Assembly (NCBI GenBank): GCA_041621405.1
Contig: JBFKAV010000128.1
Location: 1-10,025, forward strand
Direction: 5' to 3'
DNA length: 10,025 nucleotides
From: JBFKAV01 sp041621405
Lineage (GTDB): Bacteria; Pseudomonadota; Alphaproteobacteria; Rhodobacterales; Rhodobacteraceae
Shown here in pieces: positions 4,885 through 10,025 of this stretch. Each line of letters starts with the position of its first letter. Position 1 is the stretch's first letter. The notes beneath the pieces are model-generated. The model did not search any database, was not told where the DNA came from, and saw only the letters and a program-made list of their open reading frames with translations. The translations under genes were made by a program, and so were the position numbers.

Positions 4885-7805
4885 CCGACGTCCTCCGGCG
4901 CCGGGTCCTCGCTCGTGTCCCACTCGCCGAAGCGGGCGAGGTGGTCATAGTCGCGCACAGCCTCGCGGCCCCGCTCGCGTTCGAGCGCGCGGCGGGAGAG
5001 GTAGCCGCGACCCCGGCTTTCATAGGCACCGATCAGTCGGGCCAGACCCATCCAGGCGGCATCGGCCTCGCCGGGCGCTAAGGCGCGCTCGGCCACCTCC
5101 GGCTTGGCCCCGAGCGCGATGTGGGCAATACGGGCGACCTCCACCGCGTCCAGCCCCTCGAAGGCGCCGCGCTCGGCCAGCGCCGCGAGCAGCGGCAGCT
5201 GCTTGTCGAAACTCCTCTGCTGCTTCTCCGTGGGCGGGCTGCCGGACTTGTAGTCGTAGATCGCGGCGCGGCCGTCCTCGAGAAGCGCGATGCGGTCCGC
5301 CTTGCCGGTGAGGGTGAGCCCGGTGTCCCCCACCGGCAGCCTGCCCTTCACCTCGAACCCCGCCGCGCGCTCGCGCGCCTGCCGCTCGGCCTCGGTGGCG
5401 AGGAACCATGCGGCGACCCGGTCGAGCCGCGCGGCCCAGGCGGCGCGGGCGGCGGGCCAGGGCGCCTCCTCGGCCAGCACCCGCGCCACGGTCTCGCGGA
5501 ACGCGGCCTCGCGGTCCGCCGCCTCCGGCCAGACGTCGCGGACGAAGACTTCGAGCACCCGGTGCAGCGCCGAGCCGCGGATCCGCGCGTCGGGGGTCTG
5601 CCGCAGCGGGTCGAGCGGACGGAGGCCGAGCACGTGGCGGGCATAGATCGCATAGGGATCGCGGATCAGGGTCTGGACCTCGGTGACCGACAGCGCCGCC
5701 GGCCGGGCCGCGACCGGCGGGCGCGGGGCGGGGCGGCGAGCCCGGGGCACCGCGGGGCCGGGGTCCTCAAGCGCCTCGGCCAAAGCCAGCGCCTCGGCGC
5801 CGCGTTCTCGCATCGCCTGCAACCGGTCCGGCGCAATGCCGCCCATAAGCGTCATCAGCCGGTTCAGCCAGCGCGAGGGCACCGTTTCCGCCTCGGCGTC
5901 GCGCAGCGCGCGCGAGAGCACCACCTCGCGCGCCGCGATCGCCAGCTGGAAATCGTGCGCCGCAAGGCCGATCCGGCGCTCGGGCAGAAGCAGCCCCGCG
6001 TCGAGCCGCATCCGGCGATTCATCCAGGGGTCGGGCGGCGGCACCTCGGGCCAGGTGCCGTCGTTAAGGCCGGCGAGGATCACCAGATCGGCGCCCTGCA
6101 CTCGCGCCTCGAGCGTGCCCCAGATCATCACGCCGGGATGCGGGCGCACCGGGTCGCGCACCTCGCGGCCCTGGAGCAGGGTGCGCAGGAGCGCGAGGTA
6201 GTCCGAAGCAGTGAGCGTGCCGCCGTGGCGCGCCTCGCGCGCGAGCTCGTCCATCGCCGCGCGGGCCTTTTCGCCGGCCTTCTCCTGCCAGAGCCCGCTC
6301 GGCATCGCTTCCGTCCCGGCCGCCAGCGCCTCGGAGAGCGCCCGGTGCCGGGCGACATGGGTTTCCAGCGGCAGCGGCTCCGCGCCGGAAAGCCCCGATA
6401 GGCGGCCGCCGAGCCAACCCGCCCAGGCGGCCGCGTCGGGCTTTCGGGCTGCGAACTCGGCCACGTGCTCGGGCCCCGGGAACGGCGGCCCGTGGCGGCG
6501 CAGGTGCAGTTCCAGGTCGCGGCTGTGGCGCAGGTGCTCGCCGCGCCCGGCGCCGGAATGGCAAAGCGGGTGCTTGAGCAGCGCGAGCAGCGCCTCGGCC
6601 CCGATCTTGCGGCCGAAAATCGCGGCCGTGTGCAACAGGAACCGCCCTGGCGGCGACAGCGCCAGCGGCCGGCCGGCGCTGTCGTCGGGCTCGATCCCCC
6701 AGCGGTCGAGCGCCGCCGCGACCCGGCGGGTGAGCATCCGGTCGGGGCTGACCAGCGCGGCGGTCTGGCCGTCCTCGGCCGCCTGCCGCAGCCGCAAGGC
6801 CAGCGCCACCGCCTCGCGCCGCGGGTCGGGGGCCTCGATCAGGGAAAGATCCGCCGTGGCCTCGGCAAGGCCGGAGAGCCGCGGGCCTTCGCCAAGCCAC
6901 GCGTCGGTGGCGGGCGCGGGCCTCAGCGCCAGCGAGACGAGGCGGTTGCGCGCCGGGTTCGGCGCCGGCCCGTCGTCCCAGGCGCGGACGGCCGCGGGCG
7001 TGACGTTTAGGAGCTCGGCCAGCCGGGCGAAGCGGTATTGCGGGTGGTCCTCGGCCGGCGGGCGGCCAGCCTCGCCCCCGAGCCCCGCCCAGGTCTCCGG
7101 GGCCAGGTCGAAGTCGAAGCCGGGCAGGATCACCGCGCCCTGCGGCAGCTTCGCCACTGCGGCCATGAAGAGCGCCGTGGCCCCGCGCGAGCCGGTCGAT
7201 CCCGCCACGATCACCGGATGCGCCGGCGGCGCCTCGGCCCAGCGCGCGGCGAGGCGCTGCACCGCCGCGCGCTGGCGCGCCTCGGTATCGGGGGCGGCGC
7301 CCGCAAGGTAGCGCTCGACGATCTCGAGGAACCGCCGGCTCCGCGCCCAATGTTCGGATAGCTGGCTCACGTCGAGCGCGTGCAGCGCGGCCGGCTCCAC
7401 ACCCTCGCCCTGCATTTCGTCCATCAGCCGTGCCAGGCTGTCGGCCAATGCGAAGGCCGCCGAGCGCGGGGCGAGATCGGGTTCCCTCTCTAGGAGGCCA
7501 AGGACAAGCCGGGCAAGCTCCAGCCGGCGGCGAAGGGGCGAGGCCGCGGGCGGCAAGTCGAGCGCGGCGTCGGCGCCAAGCTCGGTCACAAGCCTGAGTC
7601 GCGGCAGGAGCAGCGGCGCGGGCCCGGCGAGCAGCGTCCCGAGGCGCCGCTGCATCCGCCGCGTGTTGACGTAGACCTCGACTCGGGCCAGCGCCTCCGG
7701 CGGCGCGCTGGACAGCCGGGCACGAAGGCCCGCGGCCACCCGGGCGGGGAAGTCGGCGCCGGGAGGCAGGCCGTAGAGGCGCGGGCCGTCTGCAGGCTCA
7801 AACAT
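4881..7805 (-). CDS. addB: Double-strand break repair protein AddB, alphaproteobacterial type
   Basis: AddB is the AddA partner: an inactive helicase-like scaffold with a C-terminal RecB-family nuclease acting on the other strand. The 974-residue product has no Walker A at its N-terminus (the place holds YGLPPGADFP). It keeps AddB-type helicase-like segments such as LEARVQGADLVILAGLNDGTWPE (roughly 565-587) and the LPERRIGLAAHDF region (607-619). After an Arg/Pro-rich linker (684-703) the nuclease follows: His748 (GSALHRVLE), Asp837 (GKADRI), Asp851 and Lys853 (YDYKSG) and Gln869. It holds a single cysteine (Cys415), so the four-Cys iron-sulfur cluster of Bacillus AddB cannot form, in keeping with the alphaproteobacterial subfamily. 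The ATG at 7805 overlaps the end of murU by 8 bases; an in-frame ATG at 7892 would add 29 residues encoded within murU and is unlikely. It ends in ATGA with addA. Confidence 0.95.
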   Translation of the reverse strand: MFEPADGPRLYGLPPGADFPARVAAGLRARLSSAPPEALARVEVYVNTRRMQRRLGTLLAGPAPLLLPRLRLVTELGADAALDLPPAASPLRRRLELARLVLGLLEREPDLAPRSAAFALADSLARLMDEMQGEGVEPAALHALDVSQLSEHWARSRRFLEIVERYLAGAAPDTEARQRAAVQRLAARWAEAPPAHPVIVAGSTGSRGATALFMAAVAKLPQGAVILPGFDFDLAPETWAGLGGEAGRPPAEDHPQYRFARLAELLNVTPAAVRAWDDGPAPNPARNRLVSLALRPAPATDAWLGEGPRLSGLAEATADLSLIEAPDPRREAVALALRLRQAAEDGQTAALVSPDRMLTRRVAAALDRWGIEPDDSAGRPLALSPPGRFLLHTAAIFGRKIGAEALLALLKHPLCHSGAGRGEHLRHSRDLELHLRRHGPPFPGPEHVAEFAARKPDAAAWAGWLGGRLSGLSGAEPLPLETHVARHRALSEALAAGTEAMPSGLWQEKAGEKARAAMDELAREARHGGTLTASDYLALLRTLLQGREVRDPVRPHPGVMIWGTLEARVQGADLVILAGLNDGTWPEVPPPDPWMNRRMRLDAGLLLPERRIGLAAHDFQLAIAAREVVLSRALRDAEAETVPSRWLNRLMTLMGGIAPDRLQAMRERGAEALALAEALEDPGPAVPRARRPAPRPPVAARPAALSVTEVQTLIRDPYAIYARHVLGLRPLDPLRQTPDARIRGSALHRVLEVFVRDVWPEAADREAAFRETVARVLAEEAPWPAARAAWAARLDRVAAWFLATEAERQARERAAGFEVKGRLPVGDTGLTLTGKADRIALLEDGRAAIYDYKSGSPPTEKQQRSFDKQLPLLAALAERGAFEGLDAVEVARIAHIALGAKPEVAERALAPGEADAAWMGLARLIGAYESRGRGYLSRRALERERGREAVRDYDHLARFGEWDTSEDPAPEDVG
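4891..4896 (-). promoter_or_regulatory. Ribosome binding site deciding the addA start
   Basis: GGAGGA on the minus strand, 6 bases ahead of the ATG at 4884 and inside the last codons of addB. It is the strongest Shine-Dalgarno match in the addB-addA junction and supports the ATGA-overlap start. Confidence 0.75.
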
Positions 7806-8496
7806 CCTCGGCCTCGCGCAGCATGGCCTCGGCCATCGGGATCGCCTCGGGCCGGCCGACATCGCACCAGCCGCCGCCGTGGACCGTGCCATGGAGGCGC
7901 CCCTCGGCGGCGAGCCGGTCCCAGAGCCGGTTCAGCGAGAATACGCGTTTGGGGATCTCGGCGAGCCGGTCGGAGTTCACGATCTGAGCGCCTGAGTAGA
8001 TGAGCCCGGCCCCGCGCGAGAGACGGCCGTCAGCCGCAAGGTGGAAGTCGCCCGCGCCGCCATGGCCTCTGGCCCCTTCGGGCGGAACGAGGAGCAGAAG
8101 CGCATCCATCCGGCCCGGATCCCACCCGGCGCGGAGCTCGGCCAGCGGGTTCGGGCCGGTCCAGACGGCATCGGAATTGAGCGTGAAGACCGGACCCTCG
8201 CCCAAGACCGGCAGCGCCGCTGCTAGGCCGCCACCGGTGTCGAGGATCTCCGGCACCTCGGTCAGCACCGACACGCCGGGTCGCCGGTCCAAATGCGCCG
8301 CGATCTGCCTGGCCATGTAATGCGCATTGACCGCAGTCCGTTCAATCCCCTGGCCCTCGGCCAGCGCCAGAGCGTGGTCGATAAGCGCCCGGCCCCCGAC
8401 CTCGATCAGCGGTTTCGGCCGCTCCGCGGTCAGGGCGCCCATCCGGGTGCCGAAGCCGGCGGCGAAGATCATCAGGGCGTCGGGACCGTTCCGCAT
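7798..8496 (-). CDS. murU: N-acetylmuramate-1-phosphate uridylyltransferase MurU (nucleotidyltransferase)
   Basis: MurU joins UTP and MurNAc-1-phosphate to make UDP-MurNAc in the cytoplasm, the last step of the cell-wall recycling route that bypasses MurA and MurB. The 232-residue product has the sugar-phosphate nucleotidyltransferase signature FAAGFGTRM-GALTAERPKPL (11-30), the LDTGGGL segment (85-91), a metal-binding Asp109 in LNSDAVW, and the C-terminal WCDVGRPEAI (210-219). Length fits MurU and it directly follows its kinase partner. Related enzymes acting on glucose- or mannose-1-phosphate share these motifs, so the substrate is assigned largely from the amgK neighbour. I chose the ATG at 8496, which overlaps amgK by 25 bases and gives the usual short leader before FAAGFGTRM; its ribosome binding site is weak (GAAAG). 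An ATG at 8472, one base overlapping the amgK stop (TGATG), is a real alternative. Confidence 0.88.
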   Translation of the reverse strand: MRNGPDALMIFAAGFGTRMGALTAERPKPLIEVGGRALIDHALALAEGQGIERTAVNAHYMARQIAAHLDRRPGVSVLTEVPEILDTGGGLAAALPVLGEGPVFTLNSDAVWTGPNPLAELRAGWDPGRMDALLLLVPPEGARGHGGAGDFHLAADGRLSRGAGLIYSGAQIVNSDRLAEIPKRVFSLNRLWDRLAAEGRLHGTVHGGGWCDVGRPEAIPMAEAMLREAEDV

Positions 8497-9500
8497 AGGT
8501 CTTTCAGGCGTTGCTTGAGGGCGGGTTCGGGTGCCGGCAGCGGCCGGGCCGCGCGAGCGACGGCGGCGAGCGCCGGGTGGGCGAGGTCGCGGGCAAGATG
8601 CCCCCAGACGCGGGGAATGAGGTCGACGTAGCGCGGCTTGCCGAACCGCAGCGAAAGCCGGGCGAAGACGCCGAGAATGCGCAGGTTGCGCTGCGCCCCC
8701 AGCACGGCGAGCGCGGCCTCGAGGGCTTCGGCCCCGGTGCCGGTTTCGTCGAGGTAGCCGCGGATTACCGCCTGCCGGGTCGACATCGCCACGTCGCGGC
8801 GCGCGTCCTCGAGAAGCGAGACGAGATCGTAGCCGGGATGCCCGGCGCGGGCGTCCTGGAAATCGAGAAGCCCCACCCGCGCCGCGTCTGAGCGCCCCGG
8901 AAGCCAGAGGAGGTTCTCGGCATGGTAGTCGCGCAGGACCAGCACCGGCCGGGACACCGGCGCAAGCTGCTCGAGCGCCTCGGACAGCGCCGCCACGAGG
9001 GCGGCGCGGGTCTCGGGCGGGGCCGGGCGACCGGCGGCGCCGGCGTAGTACCAATCGAAGACCGGTGCCACGAGCGGCGGCATCGTCGTGGCATCGAGAC
9101 TGGCGAGGCCCATGGGCGCCGGGTGGCGGTGCAACGCCGCCAGCACGTCGCCGGCGGCGGCGTAGAGCCCCACCTCGCGGGCGGGATCGCGGGCCAGCAG
9201 GCGGGCGAAGAGGTCGTCGCCGAGGTCTTCGAGCAGAAGGAACCCCCGCTTTGCGTCCTCGGCTAGGATCCGCGGGGCGCTGAGCCCGAGGCCGGCAAGG
9301 TGACGCGCGATTGCGGCGAAGGGGCGCACGTCCTCTTCGGGAGGGGGCGCGTCCATCAAGACGGCAGTCTCGCCCGGGGCGCGTGCGAGGCGTTCGTAGC
9401 GGCGCTGCGAGGCATCGCCGGCGAGCGGCGAGCGAGTGGCACCGCCCCAGCCCGCACCCGCGAGGAAACGCGCGGCGGCCGTCGCGCGGTCAGCGGCCAT
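8472..9500 (-). CDS. amgK: N-acetylmuramate/N-acetylglucosamine kinase AmgK (aminoglycoside phosphotransferase fold)
   Basis: AmgK phosphorylates the anomeric carbon of MurNAc (and GlcNAc) with ATP, supplying MurU. The 342-residue product has an APH-type kinase fold. It contains the GDASQRRYERL nucleotide-binding loop (28-38), LLLEDLGDD at the hinge (88-96), the catalytic loop LRDYHAENLL with Asp191 and Asn196, and the metal site LLDFQDA with Asp213, followed by GYDLVSLLEDARRDV (223-237). The RDYH and DFQDA forms are those of the AmgK group rather than aminoglycoside-resistance enzymes. The ATG at 9500 gives family-typical length and has GAGG 6 bases upstream; an in-frame frame extends to 9713 but would overlay the end of tsaE. 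It sits 56 bases after tsaE and overlaps murU by 25 bases. Older annotations call such genes simply 'phosphotransferase'. No gene for MupP, the phosphatase of the pathway, is visible. Confidence 0.9.
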   Translation of the reverse strand: MAADRATAAARFLAGAGWGGATRSPLAGDASQRRYERLARAPGETAVLMDAPPPEEDVRPFAAIARHLAGLGLSAPRILAEDAKRGFLLLEDLGDDLFARLLARDPAREVGLYAAAGDVLAALHRHPAPMGLASLDATTMPPLVAPVFDWYYAGAAGRPAPPETRAALVAALSEALEQLAPVSRPVLVLRDYHAENLLWLPGRSDAARVGLLDFQDARAGHPGYDLVSLLEDARRDVAMSTRQAVIRGYLDETGTGAEALEAALAVLGAQRNLRILGVFARLSLRFGKPRYVDLIPRVWGHLARDLAHPALAAVARAARPLPAPEPALKQRLKDLCGTVPTP

Positions 9501-9556
9501 GGCGGGCCTCGACCGCGAATCCGGGCCGGCCGGCGGGTGCGGCCATCGGGGGCCGG

Positions 9557-10025
9557 TCAGGCCGCATCGGCGGCCTCCAGCGCCGGCTTCAGCCGCGCCG
9601 CCCAGGCCGGCGGGCCGCAGAGCGAAAGCCGCCGCGCCTCGTCGGCCGCTTCGGCCGCGAAGCCCAGGCGCAAGGCCTCGGGCGGCGCGGCGGGACCCAG
9701 CCGATCGGGCCATTCGATGAGGCAGAGCGCCGAGGCGAAGGCTTCCTCGAGGCCAAGCTCGGCGACCTCGTCGGGATGCGTGAGCCGGTAGAGATCGGCG
9801 TGCCAGATCTCCAGCGGTCCGGCCGCGTAGGTCTGGACCAGCGTGAAGGTCGGCGAGGGGATCTCCTCAGCGGCCGCGCCGGCGGCGGCGAGCAGCGCGG
9901 CAATGAGCGCGCGGGCAAAGGCGGTCTTGCCGGCGCCGATCGGGCCCTCGAGCAGGAGCACGTCGCCCGCGCCGAGCCGCGGCGCCATCGCCTCGGCAAA
10001 GCGCCGCGTCGCCGCCTCGCTGTCG
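9557..10025 (-). CDS. tsaE: tRNA threonylcarbamoyladenosine biosynthesis ATPase TsaE, 5' end outside the window
   Basis: TsaE is the small ATPase that works with TsaB and TsaD to place threonylcarbamoyl on A37 of ANN-decoding tRNAs. The visible 155 residues include Walker A GPIGAGKT, the switch-like SPTFTLVQTY, HADLYRL and LIEWPDRL motifs in the family order. An ATG at 9988 would give 143 residues, but the frame remains open to the window edge and the upstream residues DSEAATRRFAEAM match the conserved N-terminal helix of TsaE (SEAAT..FA..L), so the real start lies outside the window. The C-terminus ends soon after a variable stretch, normal for the family. It is the first gene seen in the cluster, ahead of amgK; being ahead of amgK/murU is, as far as I remember, common in alphaproteobacteria. 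Confidence 0.95.
   Translation of the reverse strand, partial: DSEAATRRFAEAMAPRLGAGDVLLLEGPIGAGKTAFARALIAALLAAAGAAAEEIPSPTFTLVQTYAAGPLEIWHADLYRLTHPDEVAELGLEEAFASALCLIEWPDRLGPAAPPEALRLGFAAEAADEARRLSLCGPPAWAARLKPALEAADAA

Noticed and set aside
5121..6401. A 426-codon plus-strand open frame, and a 366-codon one at 6211-7311, opposite addB.
   Set aside because: Both have low-complexity, shadow-like composition, no motifs, and are antisense to AddB with intact nuclease and helicase-like segments.
6064..7350. A 428-codon minus-strand frame overlapping addB in another frame (similarly 2648-3742 within addA).
   Set aside because: These are alternative-frame readings of addB and addA with Arg/Ala/Gly/Pro-rich composition; they do not indicate frameshifts, since the true frames remain open and conserved throughout.
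9501..9556. GC-rich palindromic bases (such as GGCCGGCC) between tsaE and amgK, considered as a terminator.
   Set aside because: No T-rich tail follows on the minus strand and the dyads are short; they look like ordinary high-GC sequence.
9501..9713. N-terminal extension of amgK by 71 residues.
   Set aside because: It would overlap the conserved end of tsaE in another frame and has Gly/Ala/Arg-rich filler composition; the 342-residue start fits the family length.
1..10025. Searched by eye for tRNA or rRNA genes, CRISPR repeats, insertion sequences, attachment sites and tandem repeats.
   Set aside because: None seen. The window is almost wholly covered by minus-strand conserved genes with uniform composition.

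Overview
The window is GC-rich (roughly 70% by eye) chromosomal DNA, and every gene I can support lies on the minus strand. Gene content, order and protein sequence point to an alphaproteobacterium, most likely of the Rhodobacterales/Paracoccaceae. The indicators are the alphaproteobacterial forms of AddA and AddB (AddB has no iron-sulfur cysteines), a thioredoxin that closely resembles the one I remember from Rhodobacter sphaeroides, and an HslV with a short N-terminal propeptide.

In transcription order (right to left), the first block is a tightly packed run of six genes. It starts with tsaE (9557 to the window edge, 5' end outside), for tRNA t6A synthesis. It continues with amgK (8472-9500) and murU (7798-8496), the MurNAc recycling pair, then addB (4881-7805) and addA (1477-4884), the nuclease-helicase for double-strand break repair, and ends with trxA (1098-1418), thioredoxin. 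amgK/murU, murU/addB and addB/addA overlap by 25, 8 and 4 bases, which suggests one mRNA and translational coupling. trxA sits 58 bases after addA and has its own candidate promoter, whose -35 box overlaps the addA stop codon.

A GC-rich hairpin with a UNCG-type tetraloop after trxA (1057-1078) probably ends this transcript. A second unit then starts with a possible heat-shock-type promoter ahead of hslV (425-982), the peptidase of the HslUV protease. A membrane protein gene follows, overlapping hslV by four bases (GTGA) and running off the left end. hslU is not in the window and may lie further left.

The two units are conserved housekeeping functions: tRNA modification, cell-wall recycling, recombinational repair, thiol redox and protein quality control. 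I see no mobile element, CRISPR array, RNA gene or foreign-looking segment, and no undescribed system. The less ordinary points are the uncharacterised membrane protein coupled to hslV, the trxA and hslV regulatory sites, and the mixing of cell-wall salvage with DNA repair in one overlapping cluster. No intergenic stretch exceeds about 120 bases; the large ORFs on the plus strand are high-GC shadows of the real genes.
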